A stretch of DNA of 38,772 bases from Pezizomycotina sp. ARF18. Taxonomy: Eukaryota; Ascomycota. The stretch lies in contig AZLU01000307.1 of the NCBI GenBank assembly GCA_002224055.1, forward strand, positions 1-38,772. The letters run 5' to 3'. The number at the start of each line of letters is the position of its first letter. Position 1 is the stretch's first letter. This document shows positions 10,332-20,650 of the stretch, piece by piece. The position numbers and the translations under genes are program-made. A model generated the notes under the pieces. It worked only from the letters and a program-made list of their open reading frames with translations, was not told the origin of the DNA and did not search any database.

Positions 10332-12067
10332 TCTTCCTTCTTTCTTTTCCAGGAAGGGGGGGGGTTTCCCTGTATTTAATGCAAACGAGCGAGATTTGAC
10401 GGCTTTGGCAAGGCTGTCAAAAAAAAAAAAACCGATTAAAATAGTATTATACTGCTACTGTCTGCTTGTCACAACACCTTCCCGTAATGCGACGAGGAAT
10501 ACCGAGAGGGACAGGTTAAATTTCCGATCTCACCAAGCTGGGTACGGTACAATGCGACTTAAAAAGGCTATAAATCTGTGACAAATAAGGGAGCCAGGGG
10601 TGAGGTTATTCAAGAAAGCAAAATCGAAGTACAAAAAAAAAGAAAAAAAAAAAAAAGACAAAAGTCCAAGAACAACCAACTTTAAACTACTTGGTATTGT
10701 AAAGGGAAAAAAAAAAAGTAAATTATAGCGAGAGGATGCCTTTTGTAAGTAAAGAGCAAGCGAAAGACTCTTCAGCGCGAGCAGAAAAAAACGAGATCGA
10801 AAAGGGGACCAGAGAAGGTGAAACCATCAGGAAAATGGCCGAAAAGGTTTCTATATAAACAATCCCAAAAGCAGGGTGTGAGTGCGAACGTTGTGTTTAA
10901 TTTTAAATTTAGCAGTTAAAAAAAAAAAAAAAAAAAGAAAGTGCAGGACCAGGTTACCTCCTAGTAACGCCAGGACGAAAAAAGAGAGAGAGAAAGGAAA
11001 AAAAAAAAAAAACGAAACAAAAGAGGCGCTCATAAATGGATGGATATACACCGTAGGCTGATATGCAGTGCTCGGTGCTCAGTGCTCACTACTTATTTTG
11101 TAACTCCACCCCACCACTACACCACTTTTGAGAGAGCCCTTTTTCTGTCAAGTTTTGTTGTGAATTTCTTTCCTTTTTTTCTCTTTCTTCGCTTCTCTAG
11201 GGTGTTCTGTTTCCACGTATTTTTCTTCTGCCTTTTACCCCCCATATTATTATACCCGTTGGATTTTCTATAATAACAGTGACAATGACTTCAATCTGAC
11301 GGGTATTTTATTAAAATATTTAGCTATTGTTATTATGGTTATTATTATTATTATTGGAAAGAACGCGTTCTGAGGGCGTAACTCTTTTCTACTTCCATTC
11401 TTCCACGGGCGCACCAGTAAGTATACTTAGAGCAACCAAGACGTATTAACCCTCATCATCCTTGCAGGCCGCAGGGGCCCAAGCAGGCGTGTTCTGGGCT
11501 CGGCGTTTGCCTGCGGCTGAGCATGATAAGACTGCTGCAATCGGGATGGATGTGTTGGGGTGGTGTAATTTGTCAATACCGCACATCGTTTTTCTATATA
11601 ACTTTTCCATCTATTGCGGTGCGCCTTCAAGACGGGAAAGATTCCCTTTTGCCACAAAAATGGATGGGCTCCGACGGGCAGAAATTAGTCGAAAACTGAT
11701 CGCCGTTCTTTGCAGTATACTTACATATATACTCGTGCTTAGTGTGTGCTGCACACTCTCGTGAAAACTTCTTTAATTTCCCCTGGAGTAGCGGAAGACT
11801 GTCCCATTGTCGGGTTTTTAGGAAACCAGAAGAAAAAAAAAAAAGTTCCAATATATATGCTTTACTGAGAGCACTTCTATCCCGAGAAATATTCTTTTTC
11901 TGATCCATCCCGCTCCTGACTTATCTCTCAAGTCCGTTTCCTTGAATGTGAAATTGTTTTTGTTCTCACTAACCGGGAAAATTCTCTGCGCCTTCTAGGA
12001 ATAGGTTATTTTAAATGCGCTGCCCTCTTTTTGAGAAGCGTCTCAGCCTTCCAGCAAGTAATTCACA

Positions 12068-12110
<43 letters not shown>

Positions 12111-13412
12111 CATGGGGCCTGCGGTAAAGTTGCCATTCGTCTAACCAACCCCTAGGGCCCTGTCCCATGCAAAGTGTAATAGTTTTCCAGGAGGTTCGCC
12201 GTCGAATCGCGAAACTTGGGACGAGTTTACCCCAGATTACACTACTATCAACTGCCGAGTGGTTCAGCATCATCGCGTTACCTGTCGTGACGAATAATTG
12301 ATAATAATGACCCAATCTCGTATCAAGAACAATCTATAAGGTTTACATCTTTGTAAATTACCAGCGTTTGAAGACCTAAGATAAACAATGCCGCGAACTT
12401 TCAATTCAATAAACAATAACACTTTATAAAAATACGAAAGAAAGAAAGAAAAAAAAAAAAAAAAGAAAAAAGGAAACTCATGAATGTACTGAAACGTGCC
12501 GGGTGTACAAGCCTTAAGCGAAAGGGCCGGTCTAGAAAACTTTAACCTCAAACCATCGAGAGAAGCCTCGATTCCGCAATTATAATGATAATTTATTTAA
12601 AATCGTCCTTTAGATCCTTAGTGATCTTTTACTCTTTCGAGAGTCTCCTTGTTTTCTACAGAGACTTCTGAAAAGCTGTGATCCCTTGCATGCCAAGCAG
12701 ATATCGGGTCGGCACGTGTTTTGATTCCCACTCTTGCTCTATTCCCATTCCTATCGAGAGTGATGTAGCTGAAAAAACAATATCCCTAACTTGAACACTT
12801 AGTAGGTTTACTTTTTAAGTTCCGGGCTGCTTGCCTGTTTGACGATCACGTAACGGGAAAATGGACGTATTTGAAGAGGGTTACGTAAAACAAGGTGCCG
12901 CGTGACTGAATTATACTGCACTCCTTGACGATGTCCGGTCCTGAAAGGGTGCGCTGGCTCTTCTATACGTCTGCAATATCGAGGGGCTCAGGAATTCTCA
13001 CCATGGAATTTCCAGCGAAGGGTTCGTATATCAAACCCTAGGTGTCCGAGAAAAAAAAATGTAATATATTTCCCGAACGTCTTTCCCTCGCTGGACCTTT
13101 TGTCCTTTATTTTTTACATTTTCTTTTCCTCTCTCCTTTATCTGGCATTTCTGAATATTATGTTCTGTACTGTCTCTCAGTCTTCTTTCTTTTTTCTCTC
13201 TCGTTTTGTTTATCCAAGTCATTCCTTTGCTTAGCTGCCGACGTCTGGGATATCTCAGGCGCCGTTCATACACTCCTTTGAACCTCAACCCGCGCCTTGC
13301 TTCCGGCCCAGTCAAAGAGCTGGCTTCGAATCATACCGTTTAGATCGCCTCTTAGTAACTTTTTCTCTTCACATCTCAAGGAAGCAGCTGGTTCGCTGTA
13401 GCACGAGACGTT
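10332..13412. other. Long AT-rich spacer upstream of PLAC8 gene
   Basis: About 3 kb with no gene I can support. It holds A-rich runs (10630-10720, 10919-10936, 10999-11012), three close GTGCTC units near 11067-11090, a 37-base A run (12071-12107) and pyrimidine-rich stretches (11140-11240, 13080-13210). Open frames at 11462-11764 and 12157-12297 (+) have protein-like stretches but no family, splice or start support. The first part is probably promoter and 5' UTR of the PLAC8 gene. Confidence 0.5.
12071..12107. repeat. 37-base poly-A tract
   Basis: The longest uninterrupted homopolymer noticed in the window; no flanking element recognised. Confidence 0.96.
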
Positions 13413-13742
13413 TTGCGAAGGAACGACAGCAAAAAATACAAGCCGCTCAAAACAATGAAGTTTGGTCCGGTAACCGTCGATGATTCGTTCATCGCGCGTA
13501 CCAATGTAATGTCGTTACGGCCAGGGACGAAGAGGTACTTTTATCTTGCGATATCTAGCTCTGTTTGTGTAAGAACTCCGAATCTCGCATCTGTTGATAG
13601 TTAAATATGAGAGAAAAAAAGAAATAATTACATTTAGTGGATTCTAACTTGCACGAAATGACATGGGAGGTTTTTAGCTGGTGTTATCCATGTTCGGCCG
13701 TCTGCAGATGTAATAACCAATAATGTACCTAGAGTAAAGGTC

Positions 13743-14737
13743 AATTATCATCCTCATAGACCACCCCTTCGCCGTACAACGGACGAAGGTGGCTCTCCTT
13801 ATTGAGACGCGGCAGCCGGCACGCTCGCGCCGCTAATGCTGCACATGATGTCGGTCGTACGAATGATTGGAGGTTTCTCTTCCTCGCTCAGAGGCGCGGT
13901 GGAAAAGATAAATGCATCGATACCGATACAGCTACAGGAGAGGAATGGCAAGCTTGATATCAAGACGCTACCCGACAACGTGACGCTAGCTAGTCAGGAG
14001 GATATCAGCTTGCTCCTGACGAATCTGTGGTTCTATGATACCCAGATCGGTCCGGCCGAATGGCTGCTGGTCTTCCAAACGGATAGCATCATGTGCGCCA
14101 ACAGCCAGGAGAGCCTGAACGACTGGCTGGAGTACGATTGGGTCGGAGCACCGTGGAATGTTCACGACCGATTTGGTGGAACGGCGGATTATCCCTCCGG
14201 AGGGTTTCGAAAAATTAACAGGTCTTGAGGTCTTTGAGTTTCGGATTCCGGGAACAGCGGATTCGGGAACAGAACCGGAAGATTTTGGCTCATCCATCGC
14301 ATCGGACTCCTTCCAACGCAAAGATGGCTAACGGTACGGTGGAAAACAAGTTCTCCGTTGAAAGCATTATGGCACCCTGAGGCCTCGGCTTCCATCTGGG
14401 TTGGGGAGGAAATCGGTTACCAGAGGGAGTCTGGGATAACGAAGAGCATAGAAGCAAATATTTAGTTATTGGTATAATCTTTCCCTATTTTTTGCCCTCT
14501 CCATTCTGTAATAAAATTAATTATTATACATGAAAACAGTTAGTTTATATTACTGTCGCATACTAATGATCGCTTCGTTCCTTTTTTAGCCCCGAAATCA
14601 AAATGATAATTCGCATGGCACTTGAACGAGAGAGATGTATTTCGGAACCAGAACAGAAGGATGGTGCGACAAGAATTAGCTCGCCGAACTGCAATGACCG
14701 AGGAAGATATGTTGCCGTGTTGAAGTGTTTTAGGTAG
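13743..14737 (+). CDS. DUF5672-family protein (N-terminus not resolved)
   Basis: DUF5672 proteins are common in filamentous ascomycetes, often glycosyltransferase-like and predicted to enter the secretory pathway; activity is generally unproven. Family blocks in order: KVALLIETR, LMLHMMSVV, NDWRFLFLGSE, NGKLDIKTLPDNVTLASQED, LTNLWFY, AEWLLVFQTDSIMCANSQES, LNDWLEYDWVGAPWN, GRFGG-like RFGGTADYPSGGF, MANGTVENKFSVESIM, GFHLGWGG, LPEGVWDNEEHRSKYL. The intron at 14472-14589 has GTATAA, a TACTAAT branch-like site near 14562 and CTTTTTTAG. Exon 2 reads PEIKMIIRMALERERC and ends VLKCFR at TAG 14735-14737. Missing bases near 13824 and 13858-13862 and shifts around 14205-14390 break the frame. The N-terminal exon with its membrane anchor is probably upstream (13413-13740) but could not be placed. 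Confidence 0.85.
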
Positions 14738-14990
14738 AAATATGTTTGGATCGGTTTGTAGAGAGAGAATAACAGTCCATTACAGTTATACAAGTATATA
14801 CTTAGATTTCGATTAGTATACATGTACTACTTTTAAGCATTTATTTGAACATAATTTCTTGCAAAGTATATAATTCACAACGATTCATTTGCAACTGAAC
14901 ACACAATCTAGATTGATTCGAAGAATGAATAATCGTGATCATGACAAAAGAGCAATCTAGGATCAAAGGTTGCGAATAACAACGAAAAAC

Positions 14991-15020
14991 AAGAAAGAAA
15001 GAAAGAAAGAAAGAAAGAAA
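14991..15020. repeat. (GAAA)n microsatellite
   Basis: Tandem GAAA units read directly from the sequence. Confidence 0.94.
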
Positions 15021-15488
15021 ACAGGAAGGGCGATATCTAAACTGCTGATATACTGCTTGGGAGCTATTTTATTGATTTATATCTATTAAGATATGTATAT
15101 TAACCAAACATGGGATTGCCCAACTCGTTTGGAGAACAACATGCAATAGTGCTTTGTTCATAAGCTTCAAGAACCAATATACAAAAATAGCACCAATTTA
15201 CAAAAATAAACCCGCTGGGTTCTAACCAGAGAGGCTTTTATTAGGACACTGGACAATCCCCGGATGACGAGCTCCTAATATACCGTGCAGACTTATCCTG
15301 ACGAATATTGGGGTGGGAGCAAGGCAAGAAAAGGCACTAACATTGTCGTTTATTTGTTACTAGTTACAGCAAGATTCCACTCGTCCAATTAAGCCAACAA
15401 TTCAAGCACGCGACTCCTAGTGTGAATATCCATAACAACACTTTATCAGCGCTCTCTTATCTACCGTTCCTTATTCTTATCAAATTAT

Positions 15489-15515
15489 GTCCGGGCTCCA
15501 AGTTGGAGCCCGGAC
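15489..15515. repeat. Perfect 13-bp inverted repeat with 1-base centre
   Basis: The arm GTCCGGGCTCCAA is followed by a single G and its exact reverse complement. The arms are GC-rich inside AT-rich DNA and symmetry stops abruptly at both ends. Transcribed from either strand it would form a strong hairpin. No T run follows, so a terminator of bacterial type is not implied. Confidence 0.95.
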
Positions 15516-16564
15516 TTTTGCTAATGAGGTTACGAAGGCTGATGCGTCATCAAAAAACACCCAGCAACACCACGTGCAAGATAAACGAATTGAAGACGTT
15601 CTTTCGTGCTCTTGCCGATATCCGATATCCCCCTCTTGGCCCTTTTCGAGCATTGACGTTATAGGATAGGCTGCCAAGAACATTCTGGGAAGGACGATTA
15701 GCGGGGAATATCGAGAATCCTCCGGACACCCCAAGGACACCTTTGATTTCATCCTATGGAGAGTGGTATAGCGTATTTCCCGCTAAATCCATAATACCGT
15801 CAAGCCTTAGAAGGCAACGGTGGTTGGTCCCTTGACAGAAAGCACCAAGAGTGTGCATGACTGTTATTTTGCAAAGTTTTTCTTGGGGAATGCAGAAACT
15901 TGCAGATATTTTCTCCCTCTAGTCTTGTCCTTCCACAACTCAGTGTTTATCAAATGCACAAGAGCCTCTTTCGGTGTCTCCGTCTCCACGGAGAAGAAAG
16001 AGAGATAAAGAGAGAAAAAGGACCTCGCTGTACGCGATGAGGTGTGGAGCAAGAAATGCATTGACTTTTTTCGACGCCAAAGACTGCCAGTGTCCGGATC
16101 CGGCAAGGATATTCAGTTCAGCCCTTCCTCACCCTTCTCGCCTTTGATTGGTTCGTCTCGTATAAAGATCATTCAAAACCAAACTGACTTCGGAAAACGG
16201 CGATGGAAGGGCTATGGAAGGATCAATGGAAGGAGAAAATTTCCTTCTTGAGGGTCTAAAGGTAAAGCAAGAAAGCCATATCAGACGTCAGTCTGGAAGG
16301 GCTAGCAATTGCTAAGAATCGCCTTCTGACCGAAAAAGGTTTCTTAAACATCGAAACAAATCTGCATAAGTGCCACATGCCATTTTGACCTTCCTTGGCC
16401 TTGTACTAACGATAACTATTGTAATTTTTGGCTCTCGATATCTTCTAATAGAGTTGCTTCCTTGAGGTTACTGGGGGATTGAATACTCGATACGGCATAA
16501 GTAGAAATGGCTTGCTGCAGCGCTGGGTTAGTGAGCGCCAGCTACTCTCACGAGCTCAGGAAGT

Positions 16565-17224
16565 TTATCTGATATCGGTCTGGGTCAATTCATTGAAAGC
16601 TCCATCAGAATCGCGCATTAGGGCGATCCCATCTAAAGCGGAGAATGTTGGAGCAATTTCTGTGCCGGCCCCTTCCATCGGATACCAAATAATATTCCTT
16701 ACAGGGAATAGAAACCCGTTTGATCTTGCAAGATGCCTTAGTCGGGTTTCAAATCCTAAGGAAGATACAAAATCTATTTTCGACAAACGAATAAATAGGA
16801 AAGGGTCCACGACTGACTATTATTGCTATTACTGCTGTTTCTATTTTGGAAAATTAGTCAGTAACGTTGGCAACGACTTACTTGATTATCTGTATTTGGT
16901 TAACAGGAAAAAAAAAAAAAAAAAAAAAACACTAATAAAATTCTTACCGCTGCTGCCAATTGTCGGAAACACCGACATGTAGAATAGCAACTACAGAAGA
17001 AAGAATAATATATATACATACAAAAGTGAGAGAGAGAGAGAGAGGAAGGAGAGAGGGAGGAAAAACCAAATGTTTTGACCGTTGCAAGGGTATAATTATT
17101 TCTTTTCGGCACATGACTTACTTGGCTTTATTCCCTCCGCGAACCAGCCATCACGAAAACCGCTGATTATAGGCAGAAACACTATAAAAATCACAAAAGG
17201 AAGAAAAGACCTTCTCCTGTTCAT
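16565..17224 (-). CDS. Unrecognised multi-exon gene with N-terminal signal peptide/anchor (3' end unresolved)
   Basis: The ATG at 17224-17222 is in a good context (GGAAACGATG). Exon 1 (17224-17122) encodes MNRRRSFLPFVIFIVFLPII followed by SGFRDGWFAEGIKP, a typical signal peptide or signal anchor. A consensus donor GTAAGT at 17121 and a polypyrimidine acceptor CTTTCTTCTGTAG ending at 16991 give a 131-bp intron. Exon 2 (16990-16948) continues in phase as IAILHVGVSDNWQQR and ends at a GTAAGA donor. The following intron contains a long T run; further exons are uncertain, but an open stretch at 16810-16565 (YPMEGAGTEIAPTFSALDGI, ALMRDSDGAFNELTQTD) may belong. I do not recognise the family. Splice signals and the signal peptide support a real gene; the 3' limit is a guess. 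Confidence 0.45.
16908..16929. repeat. Poly-A tract (poly-T in the minus-strand intron)
   Basis: Uninterrupted A run within the proposed second intron of the gene on the minus strand. Confidence 0.92.
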
Positions 17225-18372
17225 CGTTTCCCTCAATATTCTCGGGGGGGTTGGCCTAGAAAGAGACAGCCTTGTTTTTGTTCGGTCGGCCAGACAGAAG
17301 ACCCCGCAGGAAAAGATGACAAAAAAGAGATGCGAAAGAGCAGCAGCGAAACGCAACTCTTTTTGACTGGTAAAGATGGTGTGCTGCCTGCTCTTTCAAG
17401 GTAAGGCTATCGATTTCATTGAGTCATTGCCCATTCAGGTGCCCAGGATATTTTCTTTTTTTATCTCACCTTCTCCGCGATCAGAAATCCTCCTGACTTT
17501 GTACATTTCCTTCGGTGCCTTCATACTAGAGGTACCCAGTAGGTTCCCAATTCTTCTCGTCTTTTTTCGTAAAGCTCGCCAATCCTTGCCCAGACATCTG
17601 CATCGAACTATAGACCTACAGATGAGAGAGTACATTAGAGGGTACATGAAATGGTGTTTGCACATGCGTTAGCTCTCACACAGCGCTTGTAAGAACAACC
17701 ATCGCAGAGGCACGAGAGGTAAGTATTACGAGGTACTCACCTTCCTCCTTCAGTTCGAACTGGAAATGGCTGCAAGGGAGGGGAAAATGGGAAAAAAGAA
17801 CGAAGAGAGGGAGTAAGAAGGTAAGTGCTCCGTTATTGTGGGAAGGAAAGGAAGGAAAAAAGAAAAAGGAAAAAGACAAAAAGTAAGCCAAAATCCTTAG
17901 AGGGAAAATAAATAAATAAATATAACAACAGTAATATAATAGTAACAATAAGCATAGAACAAAGGGAAAAAGAAAAGAAATAAAAAAAAAAATAAAAAGA
18001 AAAAAAGGGAAAGAAAAAGGGAAAAATAGAAAAAAGAAAAGTTGACACGATAATGCTACTCATCTACTAGACTGTATTCAGTCTATATAATAGGGAGGCT
18101 CCCCGACCTTGAGACGGCTTCTCCTACTAGCTACTTGATCCATCTTCACCTGTCCAATCTCTATATCTATCTATTTTGGAAAAAAAAATATCTTCCCTTC
18201 CAAGTAGCCAAACAAGAAAAGGCCAATTGGCTTACTTCGATACTTATCTAATAGCACTCATTCAAACTAAAAACGTTGAACGTCTTCTCAAGACGAGAGC
18301 TTCTTTTACGTTCGATATATACAATTTCGTTTCATACGAGTCAAAGGTAGTTCCATCCTAAACTCACCAAAA
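17225..18372. other. Divergent upstream region between minus-strand gene and RS-rich gene
   Basis: No coding sequence is supported. It lies between the start of the minus-strand gene (17224) and the plus-strand ATG at 18373 and probably holds both promoters. It includes an A/G-rich block (17840-18045) and a TATA-like element at 18084. Confidence 0.5.
18084..18091 (+). promoter_or_regulatory. TATA-like core promoter element
   Basis: TATATAAT lies about 280 bases upstream of the ATG at 18373 and is followed by a GC-richer segment and a pyrimidine-rich leader. Position and sequence fit a core promoter for the plus-strand RS-rich gene; this is inference. Confidence 0.35.
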
Positions 18373-18868
18373 ATGCTTCCCTCCGACCCGAAGCGATTCT
18401 CTGCCCCTGTGATTTCGATCTCCTCGGGCCAGAGCCTCAATCCCCGCCTACCTCTCCCAAATTCTCAATTTTCGAGAAATTCCTCCGCCGAAGCGATTCG
18501 TCCTCAGGAACGGAGCAACCCTAACGACCACCACAACTTCTTCTACACCTCCTCCACCTCCAGCGGCTCCAGATACCCTCAGCATGCTGAGACGTTTCCT
18601 CAGTCTCCGACCTCGACAATGCCGAGATCGTCATTCATGGAAGGAGATCGGGCTCGGAAACCGAAACCAAGGCCCCGGAGATTTCTGAGTGTTGGCAGCA
18701 ACGACAGGTCACGCTCGCGTTCGAGGTCGAGGGATAGGTCGAGGACACGGAGCAGATCACCTGCTCCTCGCGTTGCCAGCATCGATCACGTCGGCCGTCA
18801 TGCGAATGACTGGCTATTCGGAGGTTTCAGTCTCAGCAGAAGGAGTAGCGAACGTGACGCTAAAAGCC
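18373..18868 (+). CDS. RS-rich protein with C-terminal WLFGGFS motif (3' exons unresolved)
   Basis: The ATG at 18373 follows CACCAAAA, a good fungal start context. The product begins MLPSDPKRFSAPVISISSG. A neighbouring frame then carries better coding sequence (LGPEPQSPPTSPKFSIFEKF, LRRSDSSSGTEQP), implying a shift near 18430. The original frame resumes with Arg/Ser dipeptides (DRSRSRSRSRDRSRTRSRSP) and HVGRHANDWLFGGFSL at about 18791-18838. Similar short WLFGGFS-type motifs occur in uncharacterised ascomycete proteins as I remember them. Beyond about 18868 the frame runs into poly-T and is no longer coding-like, so an intron or the end of the gene lies there. Candidate acceptors are TTTCGTTTCAG near 19070 and CTTGTTTCAG ending at 19515. 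RS repeats suggest phosphorylation and possibly RNA-related work, but this is inference. Confidence 0.6.
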
Positions 18869-19830
18869 TTTTTTTTTTCCCTTCTCCCGAAATCTCACAG
18901 CAACTTTCCCTTCTCTCGCCCCTCATAATCCACTGTATTTCTATACGGCCTTTTTTTTTTTTTTTTTTTACCACACCTCTCGAACGTATACTCTTATTTT
19001 TTTTTATGTTATTATTTTTTTTTTCTCGTCCTCTTCCACCATCCTCCACTTCCCTGTTCTTTCGTTTCAGCCGCAGCTGCAAGCAACAAAAATTTTTTTT
19101 TCTATTCTTGTCATGGGTCTTTTTCCATTGCAGCGCTTGTGCATTTTGCCTTGAGCCCCCTCTTTCGCTAATACACCGTTATAATTCGTTACTGGCTCCC
19201 TTTAACGCTCCTTTCTCCGTTCTCTGGATAGATCTGGCTGGTTTTCCTATATTATTTTCTTTCTCACGACTTTCATGTATATCGTTCCATTCCCATTCTT
19301 TTTTTTTTTTTTTTTTTTTTTTCCCTCGGTTCTTTTTCTTTCTCTCTTTCTCTTTCTGTTTTTTTCTTGTTTTTTTTTCAAATTTAGCTTGGGAACTACT
19401 TATGAATGCAATGATGAGAAATGATTTCTTATTTTATTTCTTATTACTTTACGCTAATTTTATCTTATTACTTTTCCCCTCTCAAAATGACATGTAATGA
19501 AAAACTTGTTTCAGTTACAAGAAAAAAAAGCCACTGCCCATAATGGTTCACAACAGAATTGGAATTGAAATGAGCGCGGTTGGTTTTTCTACCTACTAGT
19601 ACTTTTAGCTAATTGTTAATTGAATATTAAAAAAAAAAAAAACTTCCTGCCAACCCAAGACGCTAATTGATGCTGAGACACTTCGAAACTCGAGCCAGAT
19701 AGTCATTGCTTTATACATCGCGACATGAAGCTTTCGCGCTTCTCCTGGTGGCGAAGCGCACAAAACCGCCCTGCTGTCAATGTTGGCAAGTAACGGATGA
19801 TATGATACAGCTTTAGCAAAAGAAGAGTAT

Positions 19831-19867
<37 letters not shown>

Positions 19868-19876
19868 CCTTTCTTC

Positions 19877-19908
<32 letters not shown>

Positions 19909-20650
19909 CCCTCCATTCCTAGGCGCAGCAAGCGTTTAAACAGCCCTCACGGCGCTTTGTGAGACCCTTCTCGATATTTTGCACCTTTAACCGAACCTGA
20001 CCCCCCGGATAACCGTCCCGTTGTAATGCTAAGTGGTTTTAGATGCCTAGCTCCGTAGGGCTGCATGTCGTTCAAAACGAAGGGAAAACAAAGAGCTAGC
20101 TGCCTAGTAACTAACTCTTCTCTCCGCATTTTTAACGTTTCTGGCGTCGAGGCTGAGCAGCTATGATATGCAGGGATGACATCTCTTGTTGACTATCGGA
20201 AAATAAAAGGAAAATGGAAAAAGTTTCAAAAACGATGATGTCCAGTGTTCCGTGGGGGTTAGGGGATAACGTGTTGCGTGTGGGTGGTGAAAATGGGGCT
20301 ATGGCAGCATTTGTTGGTAGCTTAGCTTATGCCGTTCGGTTTTTTTTTTTTTCACTATCTTATCTACGTGATACTAAATGTAGAATTATAATATTTGTTT
20401 CTTATATATACCTAATCTCAAAGACATACATTGAATAATATCCTTTCTTTTTCCGCCACCAATATCGATACATATTTTCTGATAGGCGACTACAAATTTG
20501 GCTATGTAATTTTTGATTCAAAAACTTTTAGGGGATTTTATTTTATTCTGTGCTAAGTAAATCCTAAAAAGCATAGTTTCATGCTGCATGAATGGACGAT
20601 ATTCATTCTATTTTCGTTTGAAAATACTGTTCTTTTTTTCCGCCTATCCA
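18869..20650. other. T-rich, low-complexity region 3' of the RS-rich gene
   Basis: It contains long T-rich runs (18950-18970, 19300-19322, 19350-19380), a CT microsatellite (19831-19865) and a T run (about 19880-19909). The long open frame through 18869-19497 encodes mostly Phe from T runs and is not credible as protein. Terminal exons of the RS-rich gene may be here; an unassigned minus-strand frame is at 19947-20129. Confidence 0.5.
19831..19909. repeat. (CT)n microsatellite followed by poly-T
   Basis: A CT dinucleotide run, a short spacer, then a T run of about 29 bases, read directly. Confidence 0.92.

Larger units (their letters stand above)
14738..16564. other. Spacer with GAAA repeat and GC-rich palindrome
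   Basis: No gene is supported. It contains a GAAA microsatellite at 14991-15020 and the perfect palindrome at 15489-15515. Several open frames at 15422-16251 on both strands have protein-like composition but no recognisable motif. Downstream exons of the minus-strand gene starting at 17224 could extend here. Confidence 0.45.

Noticed and set aside
10851-11273. Several Phe/Leu-rich frames on both strands
   Set aside because: They are translations of A/T-rich and pyrimidine-rich low-complexity sequence without start context or splice support.
18869-19497. Extension of the RS-rich frame with many Phe residues
   Set aside because: The residues come from T homopolymers; composition changes abruptly and acceptor-like sites lie within it, so it is intron or 3' region.
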